Below are positions 7,720 through 15,896 of a DNA stretch of 64,000 nucleotides, piece by piece. The position numbers and the translations under genes are program-made. Location: positions 2,418,001-2,482,000 of the forward strand of contig NZ_JAGIOI010000001.1 in NCBI RefSeq assembly GCF_017876675.1. Direction: 5' to 3'. Source of the stretch: Arthrobacter stackebrandtii (lineage in GTDB: Bacteria > Actinomycetota > Actinomycetes > Actinomycetales > Micrococcaceae). Position 1 is the stretch's first letter. Each line of letters starts with the position of its first letter. The notes beneath the pieces are model-generated. The model did not search any database, was not told the origin of the DNA, and saw only the letters and a list, made by a program, of their open reading frames with translations.

Positions 7720-8859
7720 ATGGCACATAACCCCACGCCCGCCACCATCGCCCGGCTCCGGCTCGCCGCGCAGGGAATCCTGCCGGCACTGCCCGCAACG
7801 TCCACCAGTCCCAGCCCGGGGCCGGTGGACGTTGTGCGTTCACTGACAGCACTGCAGGGCCAGGACTTCCCCGGCGCCCTGTGGTCGATCGGCCTGCGCT
7901 CCGGCAGCACCCGCACCGCCGTCGAGGCCGCCTTCAACCGCGGCGAGCTGGTCCGCTCCAACCCCCTCCGCGGCACCCTCCACGTCACCGTGGCCGAGGA
8001 CCTCGGATGGGTGCTCTCGCTCACCGCCGAACGCATGCTGCAGGGCCAGGCAACGCGCCACCGCCAATTGGGAATTTCGACGGCGGACCTCGCCCAGGTG
8101 CGCACCATCTCCCTTGCGCTGTTGGAACAGTCGGGCGGCCGCACCACGCGTGAGGCATTGTTTGCTGCATTCGAGCTGGCGGGGCAGGGGACCAAGGCGC
8201 AGCGCGGCTACCACTTCCTGTTCCTGCTGTGCCTGGAGCAGACGCTCGTGCAGGGGCCCATGAACGGCAACAACCAGTTCTACGTCAGCTCGCAGGAATG
8301 GATCAAGAACCCGCGCACCCTGGACCGGCCGGATGCCCTCGCGGAACTGGCGCTGCGCTACTTCCGCAGCCACGGCCCGGCCACAGTCCAGGATTTCCAA
8401 TGGTGGTCCAAGCTGACACGCAAGGACATCCGGGCAGGGCTGGACGCGGTGAAGGGGCAACTGGAAACGGTGGAGTGCAACGGCACTCAGTACTGGCTGG
8501 CCCCGGAAACAGCCGCGCTGCTCGGTGGCCCGGAGGACAAGAAGGCCCTCCCCGGCGCCCGCTCCGTGCTCCTGCTGCCGGGCTTCGACGAATACCTGTT
8601 GGGCTACACGGACAGGTCCGCGGCGCTGGCCCCGGAACACGCCCCGCTCACCGTGCCCGGCAATAACGGCATGTTCAAGGCCACGGTGGTCGCAGGCGGC
8701 CGGGTGGCCGGGACCTGGCGGAAGGCGCAAGGCACGGCCGACTGCGAAAGGCAGCTGGCCGGCGTCGTGCTTCCGGAGTTTTTCACGGAGCTGGGCCCCA
8801 ACCAGCACAAGGCGCTGGACAAGGCGGCGAAGGCCTACGCGAAATTCCTGAACCCTTAA
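7720..8859 (+). CDS. Winged-helix DNA-binding protein of the AlkZ (HTH_42) DNA glycosylase family
   Basis: A 379-residue protein of the HTH_42 family. Near the N-terminus DVVRSLTALQGQDFPGALW carries the Q-x-Q motif (Gln46 and Gln48) used for catalysis in AlkZ-like glycosylases. LLPGFDEYLLGYTDR and the C-terminal VVAGGRVAGTWRK are also typical of the family. Members excise bulky or crosslinked bases, but most actinobacterial paralogues are uncharacterised, so repair activity is inference. It begins 15 bp after the desaturase stop and is convergent with asd. Confidence 0.82.
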   Translation: MAHNPTPATIARLRLAAQGILPALPATSTSPSPGPVDVVRSLTALQGQDFPGALWSIGLRSGSTRTAVEAAFNRGELVRSNPLRGTLHVTVAEDLGWVLSLTAERMLQGQATRHRQLGISTADLAQVRTISLALLEQSGGRTTREALFAAFELAGQGTKAQRGYHFLFLLCLEQTLVQGPMNGNNQFYVSSQEWIKNPRTLDRPDALAELALRYFRSHGPATVQDFQWWSKLTRKDIRAGLDAVKGQLETVECNGTQYWLAPETAALLGGPEDKKALPGARSVLLLPGFDEYLLGYTDRSAALAPEHAPLTVPGNNGMFKATVVAGGRVAGTWRKAQGTADCERQLAGVVLPEFFTELGPNQHKALDKAAKAYAKFLNP

Positions 8860-8860
8860 A

Positions 8861-8933
8861 CGTCTATGACGCAGTAGTTGCAGCAAAAACACCGAAGTAA
8901 GCGTTTTCCAATGCAACTACTGCGTCATAGACG
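8861..8933. repeat. Long palindrome filling a convergent gene junction
   Basis: Two perfect 22-bp arms (8861-8882 and 8912-8933; core GACGCAGTAGTTGCA and its complement) enclose a 29-nt loop that itself contains AAAAC (8886-8890) and GTTTT (8903-8907), extending the pairing. It occupies almost all of the 81-bp gap between the AlkZ-like and asd stops. Outside the arms AACCCTT and AAGGGTT continue the symmetry with a gap. There is no terminal T-tract. It may act as a bidirectional terminator, but the length and exactness are unusual. Confidence 0.8.
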
Positions 8934-8940
8934 GGAAGGG

Positions 8941-10074
8941 TTAGAGCGTGCCGACCGCGATCTTCAGCATGCGGCGCAGCGGCTCCGCGGCACCCCAGAG
9001 GAGCTGGTCGCCCACGGTGAAGGCGCTGATGTATTCCGGGCCCATCTCCATCTTGCGGATGCGGCCCACGGGGACCTCCAGCGTGCCGGAGGCCGCCACG
9101 GGGGTGAGGTCTGCCATGGAGGCTTCCTTCGTGTTGGGCACCACCTTGGCCCATTCGTTGTCGTTGGCCAGCAGCGACTCGATCTCGGCGACGGACAGGT
9201 CCTCGCGCAGCTTCAGGGTCAGGGCCTGTGAGTGTGAACGCATGGCGCCGATGCGCACGCAGAGCCCGTCCATGATGACCCGGTTCTCGGCTGAGGTGCC
9301 CAGGATCTTGTTCGTCTCAACCCCGGCCTTCCACTCCTCGCGGGACTGGCCGTTGCCCAGGTCGGAGTCGATCCAGGGGATCAGGGACCCGGCCAGCGGA
9401 ACGCCGAACTGCGCCGCGTCGATGCCTTCGCGCTGGTGTGCCAGCACCTTGCGGTCGATTTCCAGGATCGCGGATGCCGGGTTGTCGAGCTCGGAGGAGA
9501 CCTCGGAGTTGAGCGTGCCGAACTGGTTCAGCAGCTCGCGCATGTGGCGGGCGCCGCCGCCGGAGGCAGCCTGGTATGTCATGGACGTGCCCCACTCGAC
9601 CAGGCCGTTCTTGAACAATCCACCCAGGCCCATGAGCATGCAGGAGACGGTGCAGTTGCCGCCCACGTAGTCCTTCACGCCGCCCGCCAGCCCCGCATCA
9701 ATGACGTCGCGGTTGATGGGGTCCAGCACAATGATCGAGTCGTCGTTCATGCGCAGCGTCGAGGCGGCGTCCATCCAGAGCCCGTCCCAGCCGCGGTTGC
9801 GCAGCTCGGTGTGAACGCGGGAGGTGTAGTCCCCGCCCTGCGCGGTCACAATAATGGGCAGCTTGGCCAACGTGTCGATGTCAAAGGCGTCTTCGAGCTT
9901 GCCGGTGTCGCCGCCGGTAATCGCCGGGGCAGCGCCGCCGGCGTTCGAGGTGGAGAAGAAGACGGGGTTGATATCGCCGAAGTCGCCTTCGTCCTGCATG
10001 CGCTGCATCAGGACGGAACCGACCATGCCGCGCCAGCCGACAAGGCCGACGGAAGGAACATTGTTATTGGTCAT
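8941..10074 (-). CDS. asd: Aspartate-semialdehyde dehydrogenase
   Basis: A 377-residue enzyme that reduces aspartyl phosphate to aspartate semialdehyde with NADPH, feeding lysine/diaminopimelate, threonine and methionine synthesis. The N-terminal [12 protein letters not shown] is the NADP loop. The catalytic cysteine is Cys141 in [15 protein letters not shown], and MRSHSQALT carries the active-site His. These features and the length match the Gram-negative (E. coli) class of Asd rather than the shorter class common in other Gram-positives. lysC is not adjacent. It converges on the AlkZ-like gene. Confidence 0.95.
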   Translation of the reverse strand: MTNNNVPSVGLVGWRGMVGSVLMQRMQDEGDFGDINPVFFSTSNAGGAAPAITGGDTGKLEDAFDIDTLAKLPIIVTAQGGDYTSRVHTELRNRGWDGLWMDAASTLRMNDDSIIVLDPINRDVIDAGLAGGVKDYVGGNCTVSCMLMGLGGLFKNGLVEWGTSMTYQAASGGGARHMRELLNQFGTLNSEVSSELDNPASAILEIDRKVLAHQREGIDAAQFGVPLAGSLIPWIDSDLGNGQSREEWKAGVETNKILGTSAENRVIMDGLCVRIGAMRSHSQALTLKLREDLSVAEIESLLANDNEWAKVVPNTKEASMADLTPVAASGTLEVPVGRIRKMEMGPEYISAFTVGDQLLWGAAEPLRRMLKIAVGTL

Positions 10075-10251
10075 GTCCCCAGTTTAGTCGGCGGGGCAAA
10101 TCGGCCGAAGTTCGTTTCACCCAATGAACAGGCACGACGCCGGTTGGCACCCTTGCGGCCCGGTCCGCCTTGGGCTGGCGGTGCTTCGTGCGGTGCACCC
10201 GTGCGGGCTCAGCCGACTGGCCGGGGGATGCCATGCTGACTGCGTACCTGG

Positions 10252-10285
10252 CAGCGGCCAGCCTTTCTGTCTGCCGCTGTTTTTT
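10252..10285 (+). terminator. Intrinsic terminator on the plus strand without an upstream plus-strand gene
   Basis: CAGCGGC (10252-10258) and GCCGCTG (10273-10279) form a 7-bp stem followed at once by six T (10280-10285), the layout of a rho-independent terminator read on the plus strand. Both neighbouring genes (asd and the 152-residue gene) are on the minus strand, so it has no obvious client. The 226-bp gap otherwise shows no convincing ORF. Confidence 0.6.
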
Positions 10286-10300
10286 CACGCGCGCATCTCG

Positions 10301-10759
10301 CTACCTTCCGTTGGACGGACGGTCCCTGGTCCACTTGCTTTCAATGGTTTGTGAGGTTGGAGCCGGCAGGCCGCGCTTGCGGCGCAGGCCTACTGCACGC
10401 GATTCCTTCCGGGCCTGCCAAGCAAAGTAGCCGGCGAGTGGCAGGAGAATGAGGATGGGGGCGATCCACAGCCAGGGTGAAGGCGTGCCCGCGCTGGGAG
10501 ACAGGCGCAGGGTGACCGAAACCGGAAGCCCCACCGTGAGGGCCACCAGGAGCCCCGCCATGACCCAGTTGCCGGCAGCCGAGGTGATGGGGCTACCGTA
10601 GGTCATGCGGGCCACACCGTATTCTTCCGGCAGGTAGCTGACCAACTCCCCGTTGACGGCCCGGACCAGCATGCGTTCCGTTTGCCCCGCCGCCACGGCT
10701 TGCTTGTGCCACGCTGTGGCTGCTGCGTCGCGGGAATCCTGTTGGGGATCGTTCACCAT
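10301..10759 (-). CDS. Small membrane protein with two transmembrane helices (unknown function)
   Basis: A 152-residue protein I do not recognise. A polar N-terminal domain of about 60 residues (with ERMLVRAVNGELVSYLPEE) is followed by two hydrophobic helices (about 65-85 and 97-115). A basic tail follows (ARKESRAVGLRRKRG), which should be cytoplasmic. Its start overlaps the end of the upstream 103-residue gene by seven bases, so the two are probably cotranscribed and coupled. No family assignment is made. Confidence 0.72.
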   Translation of the reverse strand: MVNDPQQDSRDAAATAWHKQAVAAGQTERMLVRAVNGELVSYLPEEYGVARMTYGSPITSAAGNWVMAGLLVALTVGLPVSVTLRLSPSAGTPSPWLWIAPILILLPLAGYFAWQARKESRAVGLRRKRGLPAPTSQTIESKWTRDRPSNGR

Positions 10760-11064
10760 GCCTGGTCCTGCCTGATCTGCCGAATTGTCTCCAGCGCGTT
10801 GTCGTCGGAAAGCCCTGTAATCGCAGGGTTGTCCTGCAGATGTTTGTGCACGACTCCGAAGTTTCCCTCTGCTGCCGTGATTCCGGGCTTGTGAGCCATG
10901 GCAAACCAGGTGAGGCAGGCGTGCGGTTGCAGGATGACGGCATACTCGGGGGAGTCCACCGTGATCACATTGTCCGCCGCCAGCATCAGCTTTTGCGCGT
11001 TGCCGGAATAGTCCCGGGCCAGAGCCTGGAGGTCTTCAAGGTCGGCACCCAGCATGTCATTCAT
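10753..11064 (-). CDS. Small helical protein with WXG100-like N-terminus (unknown function)
   Basis: A 103-residue protein starting MNDMLGADLEDLQALARDYSGNAQKL. ATG at 11064 is chosen because GGAG lies five bases upstream. The length and the amphipathic N-terminal helix with DLEDLQALAR recall WXG100/ESX-type proteins. The WXG turn itself is absent, and the second half (ITGLSDDNALETIRQIRQ) looks different, so the resemblance is weak. It is coupled to the downstream two-helix membrane protein. No type VII secretion gene is nearby. Confidence 0.65.
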   Translation of the reverse strand: MNDMLGADLEDLQALARDYSGNAQKLMLAADNVITVDSPEYAVILQPHACLTWFAMAHKPGITAAEGNFGVVHKHLQDNPAITGLSDDNALETIRQIRQDQAW

Positions 11065-11174
11065 GGCGGCTCCGGTGCGGCAGGGGCAGGAAAGGTGGTG
11101 CAAGTCTGGACAAAAACCCAGCCTGTGCGGCGGCTCATGACGATGTGCCGTTCTCGCCATCGCCTGCCTGCCCC

Positions 11175-11759
11175 CTATTCGGGCGCCTCGAACTCGGTGT
11201 CGCCCTTGGCCCACATAGTGATGCGGTACTCGGTGCCGTTCTTGGAGGTATGCCAGCCCTCCAGCGGCGACGCGCCGCGGAACATCCACTCCGGGCCCAG
11301 CGCCGGTGCCTGCGTGTCGCCCGCGGCATCGGTGTTGATGACCGTCACCACGGCAACATTGCAGTCATCCATGGCCTGCTCAAAAATCTGCCCGCCGCCA
11401 ATGACCCACACCTCGTTGCCGCCGGGGGAGAATTGGGCCTCCACGAGCGCCTGGTCCAAGGAGTCGAGTACGACGGCGCCTCTCGCCTCAGGCGTGGACC
11501 CCCACCCCTCCTGCCGCGTCACCACAATGTTGGTGCGGTTCGGCAGGGGGCGGAACTTGTCCGGAAATGAGTCCCACGTCTTGCGGCCCATGACCACGGG
11601 ATGGCCGGTGGTCACGCGCTTGAAATGGGCCATGTCCTCGGGCAGGTGCCAGGGCATGCCGCCGTCTGCCCCGATGACGCCGGTGTTGGTCTGCGCCCAG
11701 ATCATGCCCACGATGGGCTGGCTGAAGGTGTACGCGGGCAGGGACTCAGGGGTGCTCAT
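11175..11759 (-). CDS. folA: Dihydrofolate reductase
   Basis: A 194-residue enzyme that reduces dihydrofolate to tetrahydrofolate with NADPH. Visible motifs are [27 protein letters not shown] (substrate site, with the acidic residue in PED), [11 protein letters not shown] (cofactor site) and [14 protein letters not shown]. About 15 extra N-terminal residues precede the usual core. Its ATG overlaps the thyA stop by four bases, so it is cotranscribed with thyA, whose reaction yields dihydrofolate. Confidence 0.95.
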   Translation of the reverse strand: MSTPESLPAYTFSQPIVGMIWAQTNTGVIGADGGMPWHLPEDMAHFKRVTTGHPVVMGRKTWDSFPDKFRPLPNRTNIVVTRQEGWGSTPEARGAVVLDSLDQALVEAQFSPGGNEVWVIGGGQIFEQAMDDCNVAVVTVINTDAAGDTQAPALGPEWMFRGASPLEGWHTSKNGTEYRITMWAKGDTEFEAPE

Positions 11760-12574
11760 ACTGCGATCGGTGCCTTAATCGTGGGGTGGTGCTGGTAGTT
11801 GACGATCTCGAAGTCGTCGAAGCTGTAGTCAAAAATCGAGTCCGGCTTGCGGGTAAAACGCAGCCGCGGGTACGGGTACGGTTCCCGGGAAAGCTGCTCG
11901 GCCACCTGCGCCACGTGGTCGTCGTAAATGTGAACGTCGCCGCCGGTCCAGATGAATTCGCCCGGCTCCATGTCCAACTGCTGCGCCATCATCATGGTCA
12001 GCAGGGCGTACGAGGCAATGTTGAACGGCACGCCCAAAAACGTGTCGGCGGAGCGCTGGTACAACTGGCAGCTCAGCTTGCCCCGGCCGTCCTCGGTGGG
12101 GGCAACATAGAACTGGAAAAAGGCGTGGCACGGCGGCAGCGCCATGTTCTTCAGCTCGCCAACGTTCCAGGCCGAAACAATGTGGCGGCGCGAATCAGGG
12201 TTCTCCCGCAGCGACTCCATGACCTGGCTGATCTGGTCGATGTGCTCGCCGTCCGGCGTGGGCCACGAGCGCCACTGGACGCCATACACGGGACCCAGCT
12301 CGCCGGCGTCGTCCGCCCATTCATTCCAAATCTTGACGCCGTTTTCCTGCAGCCAGCGCACGTTGGAATCGCCGCGCAGGAACCACAGCAGCTCCATCGC
12401 GACCGACTTGAAGTGCACCCGCTTCGTGGTGATCAGCGGAAAACTCTCGCTCAGGTCGAAGCGCAGCTGGCGGCCAAAAACACTGCGCGTTCCTGTGCCG
12501 GTGCGGTCCGATTTCGCGGTGCCGTTCGCCAGCACGTCGCGCAGCATGTCCTCGTAGGGGGTCTCGATAGTCAC
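11756..12574 (-). CDS. thyA: Thymidylate synthase
   Basis: A 272-residue folate-dependent thymidylate synthase that methylates dUMP using methylene-tetrahydrofolate and releases dihydrofolate. It has [11 protein letters not shown] near residues 24-34, the catalytic Cys149 in [13 protein letters not shown], and the nucleotide-binding RRHIVSAWN. It starts nine bases after the GntR stop and overlaps folA, forming a thyA-folA unit that recycles the folate product. No flavin-type ThyX is seen in this window. Confidence 0.96.
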   Translation of the reverse strand: MTIETPYEDMLRDVLANGTAKSDRTGTGTRSVFGRQLRFDLSESFPLITTKRVHFKSVAMELLWFLRGDSNVRWLQENGVKIWNEWADDAGELGPVYGVQWRSWPTPDGEHIDQISQVMESLRENPDSRRHIVSAWNVGELKNMALPPCHAFFQFYVAPTEDGRGKLSCQLYQRSADTFLGVPFNIASYALLTMMMAQQLDMEPGEFIWTGGDVHIYDDHVAQVAEQLSREPYPYPRLRFTRKPDSIFDYSFDDFEIVNYQHHPTIKAPIAV

Positions 12575-12583
12575 GCCAACAGT

Positions 12584-12979
12584 CTACTTGCCGCGCTGGT
12601 TCAGGCGGCCCTGCAGCAGTGTGAGAAGCATCTTTGAATCCAGCCCGGCCTTTTCGCCCTCCACAATGAGATGCTCGACGGCGGCCATCACCCTGTGCGG
12701 TGGTTCAACAGCACCGGCTTTTGGCATGGTGGGCACTGACGCCGCCACAACGGTGCCCTGGCGCCGGTTTGTAACAACCAGCCCGGCCGCCTCGAGCTCC
12801 TTGTAGGCGCGCGCCACGGTGCCGGCGGCAACGCCGAGGTCTGCGGCGAGGCTGCGGACGGTGGGCAGGCGGGTGCCGGGCTGGAGCGCACCAACGGCGA
12901 TCAGCGAGGAGATCTGGGATTGGACCTGTTCGTATGGCGGGGTCGCCGTTTCCAGGTCGATGAAAATCCGGGCGTCCAT
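12584..12979 (-). CDS. GntR family regulator, YtrA subfamily
   Basis: A 131-residue short GntR protein. PPYEQVQSQISSLIAVGALQPGTRLPTVRSLAADLGVAAGTVARAYKELEAAGLV is the winged helix-turn-helix (residues about 13-70). Only a short helical tail follows, as in YtrA-type regulators that lack an effector domain. It begins four bases after the stop of the large membrane protein gene and ends nine bases before thyA. YtrA proteins usually repress their own membrane-transport operon; the dyad at 14671-14696 is the likely operator. Confidence 0.88.
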   Translation of the reverse strand: MDARIFIDLETATPPYEQVQSQISSLIAVGALQPGTRLPTVRSLAADLGVAAGTVARAYKELEAAGLVVTNRRQGTVVAASVPTMPKAGAVEPPHRVMAAVEHLIVEGEKAGLDSKMLLTLLQGRLNQRGK

Positions 12980-12983
12980 GGTG

Positions 12984-14648
12984 CTATTTGCTCATGCTTG
13001 GCTTGTTCGCATCCGGGACGTACATGTCCTCCGGCGTGTAGGCCCTGACCGGGAGGAACAAGACGATCGCGCCCAAGGCGAAACACAAAGCGGAAACGAT
13101 GGACAGGTCGAGCTGCATGGCGGGCGGATGGCTGACGAGAGGCGGCGCGGCCATGGAAAATACGACTCCGGCCAAAGCGAACCAGCAGCTGGTGACTGTT
13201 CGGGCGATCCGAAACAGCGACCTGCGGCGCAGGGTTGCATCCAATGCCTCTGGCACGTTGTTCAGTTGCGGGCGGGCCAGGGCAAACCACATGGCCGCAA
13301 GCCCCGCCAGCAGGATGGCAGCAGCCAAAATGCACGGGACCACATATATTGCCCACGGTGCGGGGAAACCGTCCCACCTGCGGGGCGGCAGCGATGTTGA
13401 GGATGCCGCGGCATAGCCGATGGCCGCGGCCAGTCCGAGTGCGCTCAGGCCGAAACCACCATAGACCCACCTGGGCAGGGGCGCCTTCAACGGCGGCCGG
13501 CCTCCACTGCGCAATCTAACCGGTGCTCCATAGTTGCGGGCCAGAACCATCTCGAGGGCCAGATAAGCCAAAACCATGAAGGCCAGGGACAGGGCGATGG
13601 TGCCCATCCAGCCCAGCCAGTAGCGCAAGCCATACCCGAGCAGGACGCCGGCTGCAGCAGCCGGAACCAGAACAACGGCCGTGGAATCCATGAGCTTCGT
13701 GGCGCCGAAGCTGGCCTTGCCGGGACGGGCTGCCGCCGACAGCGAGGCTCCGGAATAAGGTGTGTCCGGCTGAAGGGCCGGAGGTTTCCAAAAGAACATC
13801 GTCACCAACACGGCCATGTTCACCAGTCCCAGCCAGTTTGTCCACGAGGTGTCGACGGAGGCGGGTGCGGGCTGTGCCAGGTAGTTCCCTGCGATGGCGG
13901 CCAGCCCGGACGCGACCGTGGCGGAAACGCGCAGCAGCCTGTTCATGCCGATGGCGCGCAGCGTCTTGTTCTGTTCGGGATTCAGGGCTTCGAGGGAGCG
14001 GCGAGAGGCAGTGAGCCGCATGACCAGCAAGGTGCCGGTGGCAAGAACCACGAGCGCCGCGCCCAGGACCGTAGCCAGCATCCACCCCGGGATGCGCCCG
14101 TCGAGGGGGAGGAGGGTCATTCCTTCCCCGGTCCGCCCGGCCGGACGTGCCGGGAATCCGGGGGCGCAGGCCAGGATGATCAAGACAATGGCAGTGGCCG
14201 CGAAGATGCAAAACACGCTCCATCCAAGCAGCGGCTGGACGTAGTCACGCACCTTGCGATACTCCAAGACCGCAACGCGCCTGGCGGACTTTGGGGCCGG
14301 CCAGGACAACTGGCCGATCAAGTGGACCAACAGGACCGCCACGACCGGACCAATGAGCCAGGAAACTGGAATCGTGGACCACGGGTCAACAGGGACAACA
14401 ACATTCGGGGCCAAGGGATCGGACATTTGGTGGGGCGAATAGAGTCCCGCCCGGTTGGCACCTGCCAGGCTGCTGAAAGCCCATGCAATGAAGCCGGTCC
14501 AGAAGGCGTGCTTGCTGATGCGCTCGAGGGACTTCGATTCGGCCTTGTTCCACACGAACATGCGCAGGACCAGGTAGATCAGAACGGCGGCGCCAACTCC
14601 GCCTGTCCCCACGAGGACCAGCAGTTCCATCCAGTTCGGTGCAAGCAT
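12984..14648 (-). CDS. Large polytopic membrane protein (unknown function)
   Basis: A 554-residue protein with at least ten hydrophobic segments spread over its full length and no recognised catalytic motif. The start ATG at 14648 follows a GGGGGAAAG ribosome-binding site. It is immediately upstream of a YtrA-type GntR gene, an arrangement typical of regulated membrane permease or stress systems, but no ABC ATPase is present. The basic loop LEYRKVRDYVQPLL and SLEALNPEQNKTLRAIGMNR are probably cytoplasmic. I cannot assign a substrate or role. Confidence 0.8.
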   Translation of the reverse strand: MLAPNWMELLVLVGTGGVGAAVLIYLVLRMFVWNKAESKSLERISKHAFWTGFIAWAFSSLAGANRAGLYSPHQMSDPLAPNVVVPVDPWSTIPVSWLIGPVVAVLLVHLIGQLSWPAPKSARRVAVLEYRKVRDYVQPLLGWSVFCIFAATAIVLIILACAPGFPARPAGRTGEGMTLLPLDGRIPGWMLATVLGAALVVLATGTLLVMRLTASRRSLEALNPEQNKTLRAIGMNRLLRVSATVASGLAAIAGNYLAQPAPASVDTSWTNWLGLVNMAVLVTMFFWKPPALQPDTPYSGASLSAAARPGKASFGATKLMDSTAVVLVPAAAAGVLLGYGLRYWLGWMGTIALSLAFMVLAYLALEMVLARNYGAPVRLRSGGRPPLKAPLPRWVYGGFGLSALGLAAAIGYAAASSTSLPPRRWDGFPAPWAIYVVPCILAAAILLAGLAAMWFALARPQLNNVPEALDATLRRRSLFRIARTVTSCWFALAGVVFSMAAPPLVSHPPAMQLDLSIVSALCFALGAIVLFLPVRAYTPEDMYVPDANKPSMSK

Positions 14649-14670
14649 CTTTCCCCCAAGGCGCGATCAT

Positions 14671-14696
14671 CTTTGTATCGAGTGTACGGTACAAAG
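14671..14696. promoter_or_regulatory. Candidate GntR/YtrA operator upstream of the membrane protein gene
   Basis: CTTTGTA (14671-14677) and TACAAAG (14690-14696) form a perfect 7-bp inverted repeat with a 12-nt spacer, ending 23 bp before the ATG of the 554-residue gene on the minus strand. Internal GTA...TAC half-sites fit GntR-type operators. It probably overlaps the promoter of the membrane-protein/gntR/thyA/folA transcript. Assignment to this GntR is inferred from position. Confidence 0.55.
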
Positions 14697-14738
14697 GGTG
14701 TCGGTGGAATGAGGGTGCGGCTTCCTGCCGTTCGGGAA

Positions 14739-15755
14739 TCAGGGTTTCAGCAGGTCCGGGTGCTGGGCGGCAACAACGTTCGGGTGGGCCCGCAGCCGGT
14801 AGCGCAGGGCATTGTCGCCGTAGGTTTCCAGGATCGGGCTGTTGGTGGGGTCGACCGAGAGCCCCCGCGCCTTTGCCTGGAATTCGGGGCTGGCGGCCAG
14901 CCGGGGCATGGTGGCATCCAGTGCGGGGTTGAAGAAGAACGGCAGCGAGATCCTGTCGGTGCCGCGGCGCGGTGAGATGACGCGGTGCAGGGTGGCCTTG
15001 AGGTAGCCGTTGGTGGCCAGTTCCAGCATCTCGCCGATGTTGACCACAAAGGTTCCGGGCACCTGTGGCGCGTCGATCCACGAGCCCTGGTACTCCACCT
15101 GGAGCCCGCCCTTGTCCGGTTCGACCAGCAATAGTGTGATGACGCCGCCGTCGCGGTGTGATCCCACGCCCTGGACGGGGTCGGGGTTGGATTCGCCCGG
15201 GTATCGGACGATCTTCAGCACGGGAAACGCCCGCTCGGCAAACGCGGCGTCGAAGGTGTCTTCCGGCGCGCCGAGGGAAACGGCCAGGGCCCGCAGCAGT
15301 TCCAGCGAGATGGAGCTGAGCCGCTCCGTCCACTCCGAAACGACGGCGCGCATCCCAGGCAGTCCCTCGGGCCAGAGGTTGGGGCCCTCCAGGCGCCAGT
15401 AGTCGGCGACGCCCTCACCGGCCGGAACGGCCTCCCGTTCCACGCCGATGTCGATTTGTTCACGCCAGTCGACGGCCCCGTCCGTCAGCTCGCCGCCCAT
15501 TCGGGTGTAGCCGCGAAACTGCGGGCTGTGGATGTTCTCCACGGCAAGTTTTACGTCCTCCGGGAGCTCGAAGAAGCGGCGGGAGATGTCCAGCATCGCG
15601 TCGGTCAGTTCCTGCGGCACCCCGTGGCCGGACAGGTAGAGGAAGCCAACTTCGTGCATCGCATCCCGCAGGTCACTGCGGAACGCGGCAGCTTCCGCCG
15701 GCCCTGCACTGAGGCGGGAGAAGTCCAACACGGGCAGTGAATCGAGCGAAGCCAT
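14739..15755 (-). CDS. Isopenicillin N synthase-like 2-oxoglutarate/Fe(II) oxygenase
   Basis: A 338-residue non-haem iron oxygenase. The iron ligands are visible as His200 and Asp202 (GSHRDGG) and His257 (KATLHRV). Arg268-x-Ser270 (RIS) would bind the 2-oxoglutarate carboxylate. The N-terminal LPVLDFSRL and FLYLSGHGVP match the DIOX_N domain. ATG at 15755 is chosen because AAAGGA lies eight bases upstream. The natural substrate is unknown, and no beta-lactam or other biosynthetic cluster surrounds it. A dyad at 15783-15804 precedes it. Confidence 0.87.
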   Translation of the reverse strand: MASLDSLPVLDFSRLSAGPAEAAAFRSDLRDAMHEVGFLYLSGHGVPQELTDAMLDISRRFFELPEDVKLAVENIHSPQFRGYTRMGGELTDGAVDWREQIDIGVEREAVPAGEGVADYWRLEGPNLWPEGLPGMRAVVSEWTERLSSISLELLRALAVSLGAPEDTFDAAFAERAFPVLKIVRYPGESNPDPVQGVGSHRDGGVITLLLVEPDKGGLQVEYQGSWIDAPQVPGTFVVNIGEMLELATNGYLKATLHRVISPRRGTDRISLPFFFNPALDATMPRLAASPEFQAKARGLSVDPTNSPILETYGDNALRYRLRAHPNVVAAQHPDLLKP

Positions 15756-15782
15756 TGCATATATCCTTTGCGGCACCATTTC

Positions 15783-15804
15783 AAGCGAAAACCCTTATTC
15801 GCTT
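15783..15804. promoter_or_regulatory. Dyad upstream of the Fe(II) oxygenase gene
   Basis: AAGCGAA (15783-15789) and TTCGCTT (15798-15804) are perfect 7-bp arms with an 8-nt AT-rich spacer, 28 bp upstream of the oxygenase ATG on the minus strand. The position suits a repressor or activator site at the promoter. No regulator is assigned. Confidence 0.45.
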
Positions 15805-15896
15805 CAATGTTACGCATGGGGTGCCGGAACGGTCTCACAATATTGCGAAATGCTACGTGGGGCACAGCCGCCCGGGCCAGATTGCAGCGCCGGGGT

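Noticed and set aside
10301-11064. Type VII secretion locus
   Set aside because: Only a weak WXG100-like N-terminus supports it. No EccC-type ATPase or other ESX component lies in the window.
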